A program made the translations under genes and the position numbers. Positions 54,039 to 63,422 of a DNA stretch of 64,000 nucleotides are shown in pieces. Numbering within the stretch: the first letter of the stretch is position 1; every line of letters begins with the position of its first letter. Source of the stretch: Bacillota bacterium (GTDB taxonomy: Bacteria > Bacillota > Clostridia > TANB77 > CAG-465); the NCBI GenBank assembly GCA_023460235.1, contig JAEWRE010000066.1, positions 62,001-126,000 on the forward strand, written 5' to 3'. The notes beneath the pieces were generated by a model. It searched no databases. It was not told where the DNA came from and saw nothing but the letters and a program-made list of their open reading frames with translations.

Positions 54039-54244
54039 GTTAAAAATTTTAAAGAATTACAAAAAAATGCAATGAAACAGTACTTTAAATTTTGTTTTTT
54101 ATATAAATTAAAACGAAATATATTTAATAATATTATAGATGCTTATAAAAAAGGTATTGACTATTTTTTATATATTATATAAAATAATAATATATAAAAT
54201 AAACTAAACAGTTTTAGTTAGATATAAGAGGGGTTAAACAATTT

Positions 54245-56995
54245 ATGAGAGCAAAAAAAGGAATATCGTTAATAGTACTAGTAATAACTATAATAGTAAT
54301 AATGATTTTGGCAGGAGCAGTAATACTAAATTTAAGTAAAAATAATCCAATTGAAAGTAGCAAAAAGGCAAAATTTCAAAGCGATATAGATACATTTAAA
54401 AGTGACTTATCACTTTATGAATTAAACCAAATGTCAAAAACAGATGGAAGTTACGATCCAAAGCTATTAAATTCAGATAAAAGTGGAACATCAGAAAATG
54501 GGGAGCCAACAAATACAGAAATAAAAATAGCAGATATAATATCATCAATGAAAAATACAAAATATGATGATAAGTTAAAAGTAGAAGCAGGACAATTAGT
54601 ATATATTGGAAGTGATATAAATGAGTCAAACTGGGCAAGCTCACAAATAGAAGTAAAAGGATTTAGTTTTGATATAGCACTAACACCAAGTGATACAGCT
54701 ATATCTGGAACATTAACACTTTCAGGAGTATTAGTAGATACAAGTAAAATAGACTATTACAAAATATATCTAGGAACCGCAAGTGGAGATAAAAGTGGAA
54801 CACCATTAGTAATAACTGAGCAAAATGCAAACGTAAGTTTTGATATAACAAGTGGAGTAGAACCATATAAAACGTACTATGTAATAGTAGAATTAAAAAT
54901 GAAAAATGAAAATGATGTAAGAATAAAAGAGCTAAAGGTAGTATCATCAACAGATATAGTAGCACCTAATGCACCTCAAATAGCAACACCAGATTATTCA
55001 AAAGAATTAACAATAGCACCAATAGCAGTAACATTAAGTGATAATGATGGTGGAAGTGGAATAAGTAAAACAAATAGTAAATATGTGGTGGATCAAATAT
55101 CAACAAACTATACAGAAGATGATACAATATGGAATAGCGCTACAAGTTTTACAGAAGATAGTTTTACGGGGAATACAGCGACAATATCAAAAGAAGTACC
55201 AGCAGATGGAGAATATTATGTACATACTTTAGCAGTAGATAATATGGGAAATAAAAAATCAGCTACATCAAGTAAAGTACTAGTAGACACAATAGTACCA
55301 AATGAACCAAGTATAACAATACCAAATACAGCATCAACAAATACAGTACAAGCAATAGTAACAATGAGTGATAATACAAATGGAAGCGGGCTAGATTTAG
55401 CAAATTGCAAATACATATATAGTACAGTGTCAAATCCATATGGAGATACAGAAGAAATATGGAATACTGCTACAGCATTTACAAGTGAAGCACAAACAAT
55501 AACAGTAACATCAAACACAAATGAAATATATTATTTACATGTACTTTTAGTAGACAAGGCAGGAAATAGAAGAGAAATATTATCAGGCGGAGTAACAACA
55601 AATACAGATGTACCAGTAGCGCCAGTAGTAACAGGGACAGTGGCTACAAATACATGGACAAATCAAAATGTAACATTAACAGTAAATACAGTAACGTCAC
55701 CAAATATAATAAGATATGAATACAGTATAAATAGTGGATCATGGCAAACATATAACAGTACAGATAAAATAATAATAACCGGAGAGGGAACAACATATGT
55801 AAAAGCAAGAGCGGTAAATAATGTAGGAACAATAGGAGCAGAAAGTACAGGATATGTAGTAAACATAGATAGAACAAATCCAACAGTTACATTTGGAACA
55901 AATGGAGGACAAAATGCAACACAGGTGAGTACAATTGTAAATGTAACAGATGCAGGAAGCAACGTCAATACAAGCACATTACAATATGTATGGGATACAC
56001 AAAATAGCACAACACCTTCTAGTGGATGGGCAACATTTACAAATGGAGCTACACTAACTAAAACAGGTGCTGGAAGCTATTATGTATGGATAAAAGGGTC
56101 GGATAATGCAGGAAATGTAGTTACAAATAAATCAAATAAATTTATAGTCGGAGACCTTTTTGATATAGTGTCAGAAATTAGAACATATAATGCAACATTT
56201 GATGGATCAACAAGTGGATATTCATATAATAATCCAGTAATACCAGCAGGATTCATGGCAGCGGATACAGATGATGCAAAATGGACAAATTTAGGCATAG
56301 ATTGGAATAATGGTCTTGTAATAGTAGATTCATATGGAAACCAATTTGTATGGGTACCAGTAGATGGAAATAATGTCACATATGCTAAATGGTGCACAAC
56401 TGGTACATCTTACGCAAGTACTACTGATGATACTTTGCCTACTAATTTTAGTGTAAGCAATATAACAACAGCATATAAAGGATTTTATATAGGAAGATAT
56501 CAAGCAAGTAATAATGGAGATAAAGTGGCAATCAAAAAAGCAGCAGTATGGAATTATATAAATTATACAAATTCAAAATTAAAAGCAGAGAGTATGGCGG
56601 CAAATTATGCATATGACACAACAAAGATTGGAACTAATCTAGTTACTGGTGCTCAGTGGGATACGGTAATGAAATGGATACAAAATTCAGGTAAGAATGT
56701 GACTGATAGTAGGACATGGGGAAATTATACTAATTCGATATCACCTGCCAATGTATCAGGATATAAAAACATACAAGTATCAGGATATAGTAATTACTGG
56801 AAAGCAAAAAACATATATGATTTGGCTGGTAATGTTTGGGAATGGACAAGTGAAAAAATTAGTAGTAATTATACTCTTCGAGGTGGGGGATTTAATACGG
56901 ATGGTACTGTTGGACCTGCTTCAGGACGTACTCCACAGACAGTCTCTTGGACAAATTTAAATGTAGGCTTTCGTGTGGCCCTTTATATAAAGTGA
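54245..56995 (+). CDS. Large pilin-like surface protein with Ig-like repeats and FGE/lectin tail (paralogue 3)
   Basis: This intact 916-residue copy starts MRAKKGISLIVLVITIIV, a prepilin-like leader (Gly6 cleavage site, no Glu at mature position 5). About 110 residues of spacer follow, then four Ig-like repeats (about 140-640) with turns such as DNMGNKK, DKAGNRR and DNAGNVV. The C-terminal FGE-sulfatase/lectin-like domain shows FVWVPVDG, GFYIGRYQ, LVTGAQWDTVMKWIQ and NIYDLAGNVWEWT. The tail LRGGG...VGFRVALYIK uses CGA, CGT, GGG, GCC and CAG codons, unlike the body where Arg is AGA. AGGGG lies 11 bases before ATG. It is about two-thirds identical by eye to paralogue 2 over long stretches, so the two arose by duplication. 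Confidence 0.85.
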   Translation: MRAKKGISLIVLVITIIVIMILAGAVILNLSKNNPIESSKKAKFQSDIDTFKSDLSLYELNQMSKTDGSYDPKLLNSDKSGTSENGEPTNTEIKIADIISSMKNTKYDDKLKVEAGQLVYIGSDINESNWASSQIEVKGFSFDIALTPSDTAISGTLTLSGVLVDTSKIDYYKIYLGTASGDKSGTPLVITEQNANVSFDITSGVEPYKTYYVIVELKMKNENDVRIKELKVVSSTDIVAPNAPQIATPDYSKELTIAPIAVTLSDNDGGSGISKTNSKYVVDQISTNYTEDDTIWNSATSFTEDSFTGNTATISKEVPADGEYYVHTLAVDNMGNKKSATSSKVLVDTIVPNEPSITIPNTASTNTVQAIVTMSDNTNGSGLDLANCKYIYSTVSNPYGDTEEIWNTATAFTSEAQTITVTSNTNEIYYLHVLLVDKAGNRREILSGGVTTNTDVPVAPVVTGTVATNTWTNQNVTLTVNTVTSPNIIRYEYSINSGSWQTYNSTDKIIITGEGTTYVKARAVNNVGTIGAESTGYVVNIDRTNPTVTFGTNGGQNATQVSTIVNVTDAGSNVNTSTLQYVWDTQNSTTPSSGWATFTNGATLTKTGAGSYYVWIKGSDNAGNVVTNKSNKFIVGDLFDIVSEIRTYNATFDGSTSGYSYNNPVIPAGFMAADTDDAKWTNLGIDWNNGLVIVDSYGNQFVWVPVDGNNVTYAKWCTTGTSYASTTDDTLPTNFSVSNITTAYKGFYIGRYQASNNGDKVAIKKAAVWNYINYTNSKLKAESMAANYAYDTTKIGTNLVTGAQWDTVMKWIQNSGKNVTDSRTWGNYTNSISPANVSGYKNIQVSGYSNYWKAKNIYDLAGNVWEWTSEKISSNYTLRGGGFNTDGTVGPASGRTPQTVSWTNLNVGFRVALYIK

Positions 56996-57048
56996 AAAAA
57001 TAGATATTTGTATATATTTACATGAAGCACAAAATTATATTTAAAATC

Positions 57049-57095
57049 AATACTACCTGTCTAAATTTACAAGATTTAGACAGGTAGTATTTTAT
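57049..57095 (+). terminator. Terminator after paralogue 3
   Basis: AATACTACCTGTCTAAAT pairs with ATTTAGACAGGTAGTATT around a 7-base loop, followed by TTTAT. Confidence 0.9.
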
Positions 57096-57172
57096 AATAA
57101 AAATGATATAATGATTAATAAAATATCTATAAATTAATAAAATCTCAAAAAATATAAAAGATTGTAATATGC

Positions 57173-57273
57173 TTGACATATAATATAGTATATGTTAGAA
57201 TAAAAGTAATTTTTAGAGTTAAATTCATCAAGGAAAACTGAAATTTGACAATAAACGCATTTCATGGTATAAT
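57173..57273 (+). promoter_or_regulatory. Tandem promoters of the M23 peptidase gene
   Basis: P1 has TTGACA (57173-57178) and TAGAAT (57196-57201) with 17-base spacing. P2 has TTGACA (57245-57250) and TATAAT (57268-57273) with 17-base spacing. Both point to the M23 gene. Confidence 0.75.
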
Positions 57274-57312
57274 GAAAAGGTAGCCTAATAAAGGAAGGTG
57301 CAAATTTTAATT

Positions 57313-58332
57313 ATGGAAAAAAAAGGTGTGCTCAGTACGCTAAGATTTATTCTATTAACAGTCTTCTGTTTAGTACTTATATTTAGTGCTGTTTTATTTA
57401 CAATACTAAATTTATATAAACCGATTGCAAAAGCTTATATTAATGGAGAATTCATTGGATATTTTGCTTCAGAGCAACAATTCGATGAAGTATACAATGA
57501 CTTAGTTACTGAAAAACAAAAAATTGATCCAAACGTAAAGGTTTATTTAGAAAATGAACCGACTTTTGAAACAAGCTATATAATGGATTCGCTTTTATCT
57601 GACCAAAATATATATACTAATCTAAGGGCTAAAATTAAGACTGAGTATACTATATTTGATGTAGCAGTAAATGGTGAAACAAAAATGACTTTTAATACTC
57701 AAGATGAGGCAAATAAATATTCTGAAAACTTAAAGAAAGAAGTTGCAAAACTTACTGTTGAAGTAAAATCAGAAAAAGTAGCTGAACTTGGGGAAATGAC
57801 ATCACTTGATAGAGCAGATAGTATTTTAAAAGATATAGTAGATAGAAACAAACCAGTTGTTTCAGTTAAAAAAGCTGCAACAACATATGTTAATAAATCC
57901 GTAAATACAACTACAAGTGCAAGCGCTTCGGATTCAATTGCAAACACAGCAGCAATGCAAGGTGGTGTATGGCCAACAATAACACACTATATATCTTCAT
58001 ATTATGGTTGGAGATGGGGCACTATTCATACTGGAATAGACTTAGCTGGAAAAGCAAATGATCCTATATATGCCTATAAATCTGGACTTGTAATATTTGC
58101 AGGTTGGGTTAAGGATTATGGTAATATGATTAAAATTGACCATGGTAATGGATTTTCAACTTGGTATGCTCACTGTAACAAACTTTTAGTTAGTGCAGGG
58201 ACTGAAGTAACAGAAGGTCAAACAATAGCTTTAATGGGTTCTACAGGTAATTCAACAGGTAACCATTTACACTTTGAAGTAAGAATAAATGGAGTACACG
58301 TTAACTCATTACCATATATAGAAGGAAAATAA
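57313..58332 (+). CDS. Membrane-anchored M23 peptidoglycan endopeptidase
   Basis: One membrane helix (about 10-35) is followed by an extracellular alpha/beta region (about 40-185), a Ser/Thr-rich linker and an M23/LytM domain (about 210-335). Zinc ligands are in HTGIDLA and in HLHFEV; the second catalytic His is in WYAHCNKL. It would cut peptide crosslinks in the cell wall. ATG 57313 starts at a natural N-terminus, but its GGAAGG site is 15 bases away. GTG 57298 would add five residues and is too near that site, so the start is uncertain. Two tandem promoters suggest high or dual expression. Confidence 0.88.
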   Translation: MEKKGVLSTLRFILLTVFCLVLIFSAVLFTILNLYKPIAKAYINGEFIGYFASEQQFDEVYNDLVTEKQKIDPNVKVYLENEPTFETSYIMDSLLSDQNIYTNLRAKIKTEYTIFDVAVNGETKMTFNTQDEANKYSENLKKEVAKLTVEVKSEKVAELGEMTSLDRADSILKDIVDRNKPVVSVKKAATTYVNKSVNTTTSASASDSIANTAAMQGGVWPTITHYISSYYGWRWGTIHTGIDLAGKANDPIYAYKSGLVIFAGWVKDYGNMIKIDHGNGFSTWYAHCNKLLVSAGTEVTEGQTIALMGSTGNSTGNHLHFEVRINGVHVNSLPYIEGK

Positions 58333-58448
58333 TTAATAAGGTAAAATGCCAGTAGGCTTTTTATATATCACCTATCTCTCAGAAAATACAGACAACCTCG
58401 AGTTTTTCTTGGATATAGGCAAGTTTTAGAAAAAGGAGGTAAATCAAA

Positions 58449-58709
58449 ATGACTAAAGACAGAAAAAATGAAATTTTATCAACATATGCTAGAGCAGATA
58501 AAGATACAGGTTCTGCTGAAGTTCAAATAGCTCTTTTAACAGAAAGAATTAATGAATTAACAGAACACTTAAAAGTTCATAAAAAAGATGATCATTCAAG
58601 ACGTGGGCTTTTCTTAATGGTTGGTAAAAGAAAAAGATTATTAAAGTACCTAGAATCTAACGATATAGAAAGATTCAGAGAAATAAAATCAAAACTTTCA
58701 ATAAGATAA
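58449..58709 (+). CDS. rpsO: 30S ribosomal protein S15
   Basis: S15 binds 16S rRNA early in 30S assembly. The 86-residue protein has the conserved TGSAEVQIALLTERINELTEHL, HKKDDHSRRGLFLMVGKRKRLLKYL and the C-terminal IRR-like KSKLSIR. AAAGGAGGT precedes ATG 58449. The 115-base leader is long and could fold into the S15 autoregulatory structure, but I cannot identify that fold with confidence. pnp, a common neighbour, does not follow. Confidence 0.98.
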   Translation: MTKDRKNEILSTYARADKDTGSAEVQIALLTERINELTEHLKVHKKDDHSRRGLFLMVGKRKRLLKYLESNDIERFREIKSKLSIR

Positions 58710-58719
58710 TAATGATTTA

Positions 58720-58753
58720 AGAGATAGTAATTTATTTTACTATCTTTTTGTTA
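58720..58753 (+). terminator. Terminator after rpsO
   Basis: AGATAGTAA pairs with TTACTATCT around a short loop, followed by TTTTTG. Confidence 0.88.
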
Positions 58754-58840
58754 TATAATTTATATAAATTATACTAATTTCATAAAATTTTCATATTTAT
58801 TTGATATATTATCTTTTGAAAGAGAGGTTCAATTTATATT

Positions 58841-60277
58841 ATGAATGACAATATAAAAAAGATTACTTTAAAAGCAAAAGGAATGACTTGTACTGGATGT
58901 GAAAATAGAATAGAAAAGGTAGTCTTAAGAATTAAAGGTGTTAAATCTGTTAAAGCTGAGTATAAAAACGAAAAAGTTACTGTTGAATATGATTCTAATG
59001 AAGCAGAATTATCTAACATTATCAAAATGATTGAAAGATTAAAATATAAGGTTAGTATAAGCCAGGAAACAAATAATGCAGAAGATAAAAAATCAAAGTA
59101 TGATAATTTAAAAATTATTGGTGTTTTATTAGGTATAATAGTAATATTTATTGTTGTTCAAAGTACAATAGGTTTTAACTTTGCTCCTGAAATAAAAAAC
59201 AATATGACATATCCCATGTTATTTGTTATTGGACTTTTAACTTCAATTCATTGTGTTGGAATGTGTGGAGGAATAAACATTTCTCAATGTTCAAAATATG
59301 AATTTAATGGGAAAGGTAAGATAAGAGGAAAGAAATTTTATCCAAGTTTAATATATAATCTTGGTAGAGTTATTTCATACACTTTAGTTGGAGCAATTGT
59401 AGGTGGTATTGGAAAAGCAATAAGTTTTTCTGGGACATTACAGTGGATAATTATTGTATTATCTGGTATACTAATGTTAATAGTTGGAATAAACATGTTG
59501 AACATTTTTCCATTTTTTAGAAAAATTGTTCCTACAATTCCAAGATTTTTAAGAAAAAAAGTCAATAAAGTTAAAACCGATAGAGGACCATTTATTGTAG
59601 GACTTTTAAATGGACTAATGCCTTGTGGACCTTTACAAGCAATGCAAATATATGCACTTCAAAGTGGAAGTATAATCCATGGTGCACTTTCAATGTTTAT
59701 ATTTTCAGTTGGAACAGTACCACTTATGTTCATACTTGGACTTTTAAGTACAGTACTCAATAGTAAATTTACAGATAAAATGCAAAAAATAAGTGCTGTA
59801 CTTGTAATATTATTATCATTTTCAATGATAAGTAGAGGATTAGTATTATCTGGAATAAATTTTGGGAATAATAATGTTATTAATACTCCAAATACTAATG
59901 TAGTAAAACAAGAGGAAACAAAAAATAATACTACAACAAATCAAACACCAACTAAAACAACAAAATCAGGAATAGCAAGTATAAATGGCGATGTGCAAGA
60001 AGTTACTACTTATTTAACAAATGGTAGGTACTATGCTGTTAATGTACAAAAAGGAATTAAAGTTAAATGGACAATAACAGTAAAAAATGGTGAGCTAACT
60101 GGTTGTAACAACACAATTAATATACCTGAGTATGGCATAAGAAATAAAAAGCTAGTTGTAGGTAATAATGTAATTGAATTTACACCTAGTAAAACAGGTA
60201 CATATACATATTCTTGTTGGATGGGAATGCAAAGAGGATATATAACTGTAGTTGATGATATAACAAAATATAATTAA
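58841..60277 (+). CDS. HMA / TauE-like / cupredoxin fusion protein for copper handling
   Basis: Three parts are joined in 478 residues. Residues 5-70 are a heavy-metal-associated domain with CTGC (MTCTGCENR). About 85-340 form a polytopic domain like UreH/SafE or DsbD-type transporters, with SIHCVGMCGGIN near 142 and LNGLMPCGPLQ near 260, both carrying cysteines. After a Thr/Asn-rich linker, about 385-475 resemble a cupredoxin, with late YSCWMGMQRG as possible copper ligands (Cys and Met). It probably moves copper or electrons across the membrane. It is followed by copA after 12 bases. Confidence 0.8.
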   Translation: MNDNIKKITLKAKGMTCTGCENRIEKVVLRIKGVKSVKAEYKNEKVTVEYDSNEAELSNIIKMIERLKYKVSISQETNNAEDKKSKYDNLKIIGVLLGIIVIFIVVQSTIGFNFAPEIKNNMTYPMLFVIGLLTSIHCVGMCGGINISQCSKYEFNGKGKIRGKKFYPSLIYNLGRVISYTLVGAIVGGIGKAISFSGTLQWIIIVLSGILMLIVGINMLNIFPFFRKIVPTIPRFLRKKVNKVKTDRGPFIVGLLNGLMPCGPLQAMQIYALQSGSIIHGALSMFIFSVGTVPLMFILGLLSTVLNSKFTDKMQKISAVLVILLSFSMISRGLVLSGINFGNNNVINTPNTNVVKQEETKNNTTTNQTPTKTTKSGIASINGDVQEVTTYLTNGRYYAVNVQKGIKVKWTITVKNGELTGCNNTINIPEYGIRNKKLVVGNNVIEFTPSKTGTYTYSCWMGMQRGYITVVDDITKYN

Positions 60278-60289
60278 AGAGGTGAGAAA

Positions 60290-62488
60290 ATGAATAAAAC
60301 AAAAACAATAAAGATAACTGGTATGACTTGCTCTGCATGTGCAGCCAGAATAGATAAGAAATTAAATAAATTAGAAGGTGTAAGTTCTTCAAATGTAAAT
60401 CTTGCAACAGAAAAAGCAGTTGTTGTATATGACGATAGTGTGGTTAAAGAACAGGATTTAGTTAATGCAATAAACTCAATAGGGTACGGTGCAGAAATTG
60501 AAAAAGAAGTAAATAGGGAAAAGGAAAAAGAAGAAAAGGCTAAGAGATTAAAATACTTAAAATATGAATTGATAATATCTATAGTATTAAGTATTCCACT
60601 TCTATTGGCTATGATACTTTCAATGCTAAAACTTCATACTGGAGTTTTAAGCAATGAATATTTCCAATTAATTCTTGCTTTTCCAATTCAGTTTATAATT
60701 GGAGCAAAATTCTATAAAAACGCATATAAATCAATAAAATCTGGAAGCGCAAATATGGATGTATTGATTTCAATGGGAACATCTGCAGCATATTTATATA
60801 GCATTTATTTAGTATTTTTTACAACTGTAGATATGGGAATGGTAAAGCACTTGTACTTTGAGTCATCAGCTATAATTATAACACTTGTGCTATTAGGTAA
60901 GTATTTAGAAGCAAGAGCTAAACTTAAAACTTCAAATGCAATAGAAAAACTTATTGGTCTTCAAGCAAAAACTGCAAGAGTTATAAGAGATTCTAAAGAA
61001 ATTGATATACCTATTGAAGATGTTGTAGTTGGTGATATAATAGTAGTAAGACCAGGTGAAAAAATTCCAGTTGATGGAATTATAATAGATGGAAAATCAT
61101 CAATAGACGAGGCGATGATTACTGGAGAAAGTATGCCGGTTAGTAAAGAAACTGGTGACAATGTTATTGGTGCAACTATAAATAAACAAGGTAGTTTTAA
61201 GTTTGAAGCTAAAAAAATTGGTAAAGATACAATGTTATCTCAAATAATAAGACTTGTTGAACAAGCTCAAGGATCAAAGGCACCTATACAACAGGTTGCT
61301 GATAAAGTATCTGGTGTGTTTGTACCAGCAGTTTTAGTTATAGCAGTCATAACATTTGTAGCTTGGATATTAATAACAGGTGATTTTGAGGCTGCATTTA
61401 AAGCTGCAATATCAGTTTTAGTTATTGCATGTCCATGTGCGCTTGGACTTGCAACACCAACAGCTATAATGGTTGGTACTGGAAAAGGTGCTCAAAACGG
61501 AATTCTAATTAAAGGTGGAGAATATCTTGAGATGGCATATAAATTAAATGCCTTAGTATTTGATAAAACAGGTACTATTACAAAAGGAACACCTGAGGTT
61601 ACAGATATTGTAAAATTATCAGATATAAATGAAGATGAGCTATTAAAAATAGCTGCAAGTCTAGAGAAAAAATCTGAGCATCCACTTGGTGTGGCAATAT
61701 ATAATTTTGCAGTTAAGAAGTTTGGAGAAATAAATGATCCTGATGATTTTATTGCTATTGCTGGTAAGGGTGTATCTGGTATAGTTGATTCAAAGAAAAT
61801 ATATATAGGTACGAGAAATCTTGTTAGAGAAAACAATTTAGAAATAAATGAAATAGAAGATAAACTATTAGAATTTGAAAAAAGTGGTAAAACTGCAATG
61901 ATAATATCATCTGAAAGTGAAATACTAGGAATTATAGCTGTATCTGATACTGTAAAAGAAACTTCAAAAGAAGCTATAGAAGAATTAGAAAAAATGGGAA
62001 TCACTACTTATATGATAACAGGTGATAACAAAGCCACTGCAGAGTATATTGGAAAACTAGTTGGTATTAAAAATGTTATTGCAGAAGTTCTTCCACAAGA
62101 CAAAGCAAGTAATATTGAAAAATTAAAACAAGAGGGTAAAAAGGTCGGAATGGTAGGAGATGGAATAAATGATGCACCAGCTCTTGCAACAGCTGATGTT
62201 GGAATAGCAATGGGAACAGGAACTGATGTAGCTATAGAATCTGCTGCTATAACCCTTATGAATGGCGATTTAAATTCAATTGTTACTGCAATAAGATTAT
62301 CAAAGAAGACAATGCAAAAAATAAAACAAAATCTATTCTGGGCATTTATATATAACATAATTGGAATACCATTTGCATTTTTTGGAATGCTAAATCCAAT
62401 AATTGCAGGTGCTGCAATGGCATTTAGCTCAGTATCAGTTGTTACAAATTCACTTAGCTTAAATAGAGCAAAGATAAAAAGTAAATAA
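60290..62488 (+). CDS. copA: Copper-translocating P-type ATPase
   Basis: This P1B-1 ATPase of 732 residues exports Cu(I). One N-terminal HMA domain has MTCSACAAR. The membrane metal site is CPC in VIACPCALGLATPTA. The phosphorylation site is DKTGTITKG, with the HP motif in KKSEHPLG and GDGINDAPALA in the ATP domain. Late motifs YNIIGIPFAF and MAFSSVSVVTNSL fit copper specificity. GAGGTG precedes ATG 60290. It sits between the HMA-fusion gene and copZ. Confidence 0.96.
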   Translation: MNKTKTIKITGMTCSACAARIDKKLNKLEGVSSSNVNLATEKAVVVYDDSVVKEQDLVNAINSIGYGAEIEKEVNREKEKEEKAKRLKYLKYELIISIVLSIPLLLAMILSMLKLHTGVLSNEYFQLILAFPIQFIIGAKFYKNAYKSIKSGSANMDVLISMGTSAAYLYSIYLVFFTTVDMGMVKHLYFESSAIIITLVLLGKYLEARAKLKTSNAIEKLIGLQAKTARVIRDSKEIDIPIEDVVVGDIIVVRPGEKIPVDGIIIDGKSSIDEAMITGESMPVSKETGDNVIGATINKQGSFKFEAKKIGKDTMLSQIIRLVEQAQGSKAPIQQVADKVSGVFVPAVLVIAVITFVAWILITGDFEAAFKAAISVLVIACPCALGLATPTAIMVGTGKGAQNGILIKGGEYLEMAYKLNALVFDKTGTITKGTPEVTDIVKLSDINEDELLKIAASLEKKSEHPLGVAIYNFAVKKFGEINDPDDFIAIAGKGVSGIVDSKKIYIGTRNLVRENNLEINEIEDKLLEFEKSGKTAMIISSESEILGIIAVSDTVKETSKEAIEELEKMGITTYMITGDNKATAEYIGKLVGIKNVIAEVLPQDKASNIEKLKQEGKKVGMVGDGINDAPALATADVGIAMGTGTDVAIESAAITLMNGDLNSIVTAIRLSKKTMQKIKQNLFWAFIYNIIGIPFAFFGMLNPIIAGAAMAFSSVSVVTNSLSLNRAKIKSK

Positions 62489-62515
62489 TAATATAAAAAG
62501 AAAGAAGGTATATTT

Positions 62516-62722
62516 ATGAAAGAAATAGTTATAAAAGTAGAAGGAATGTCATGTGAACATTGTGTAAAAAGTGTTACAGGAGCACTTGAAGCGCTACAAG
62601 GTGTTAAATCTGTAAATGTAAGTTTAGAAAATAAGACTGCAACTGTAGAATATGATGAAGCTGCTGTAACAGTTGAAGCACTAAAGGAAGCTATAGAAGA
62701 TCAAGGATATGATGTTGAATAA
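62516..62722 (+). CDS. copZ: Copper chaperone CopZ
   Basis: This 68-residue HMA-domain protein has the Cu(I) motif MSCEHC (Cys12, Cys15) and the usual fold ending in AIEDQGYDVE. It hands copper to CopA, encoded 27 bases upstream. GAAGG lies before ATG 62516. It overlaps the response regulator gene by 14 bases, so the two are translationally coupled. Confidence 0.95.
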   Translation: MKEIVIKVEGMSCEHCVKSVTGALEALQGVKSVNVSLENKTATVEYDEAAVTVEALKEAIEDQGYDVE

Positions 62723-63422
62723 TATAAAAATATTAGTAGTTGATGATGAAGAAAAAATATTAGATATAATAAAATCATATTATCAAAAAGAAGGATATAC
62801 AGTATATACTGCAACAAGTGGTAAAGAGGCATTAGATCTTTTTAATAAGATTAATCCTAATCTACTAGTACTAGATTTAATGCTTCCTGATATATCAGGA
62901 GAAGATATATGTGTTAGAGTAAGAAAAAGCTCTAATGTACCAATTATTATGCTTACCGCTAAAATAGGCGAAAATAGCAGAATAAAAGGCTTAAATATTG
63001 GAGCCGATGATTATATGGAAAAACCATTTAGCCCAAGAGAATTGGTGGCTAGGACTGTAGCTATACTTAGAAGAAGTAGTAGCTCTGAGTTAGTGTCCTC
63101 AAACGTATACAAATTTAATAATGATGACTTAGAAGTTGATACATTTAACAACATAGTAAAAAAATCTGGCAATATAGTTAATTTAAGTCATAAAGAGTAT
63201 GATATACTGGTTGCTTTAGTAAAATATCCAAATAAGATTTTTACAAGAGAAGAGTTAATTGAAAATTTATTTGGCTTAGAATATTCAGGATTTGATAGAA
63301 CAATAGATGCTCATATTAAAAATATAAGAAGGAAGATAGAAACAGATACTAAAAAACCAGTATATATTTTAACTCAACATACTATTGGATATAAATTTGG
63401 TGGTGAAAAGGATGAAAAGTAG
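62709..63422 (+). CDS. OmpR-family response regulator of the copper operon
   Basis: The receiver domain has DDEE at residues 12-15, the phospho-acceptor Asp in LLVLDLMLPD near residue 57 and the Lys of MEKPFSPRE near 106. A winged-helix domain with IDAHIKNIRRKIETD follows and ends in HTIGYKFGG. ATG 62709 overlaps copZ; ATG 62712 or TTG 62715 could also serve. Linkage to copZ suggests it responds to copper, although no CsoR or CopY repressor is seen. It overlaps the kinase gene by 11 bases. Confidence 0.92.
   Translation: MMLNNIKILVVDDEEKILDIIKSYYQKEGYTVYTATSGKEALDLFNKINPNLLVLDLMLPDISGEDICVRVRKSSNVPIIMLTAKIGENSRIKGLNIGADDYMEKPFSPRELVARTVAILRRSSSSELVSSNVYKFNNDDLEVDTFNNIVKKSGNIVNLSHKEYDILVALVKYPNKIFTREELIENLFGLEYSGFDRTIDAHIKNIRRKIETDTKKPVYILTQHTIGYKFGGEKDEK

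Noticed and set aside
58333..58448. Riboswitch in the rpsO leader
   Set aside because: No known riboswitch core was recognisable; an S15 autoregulatory leader is possible but could not be folded convincingly by eye.
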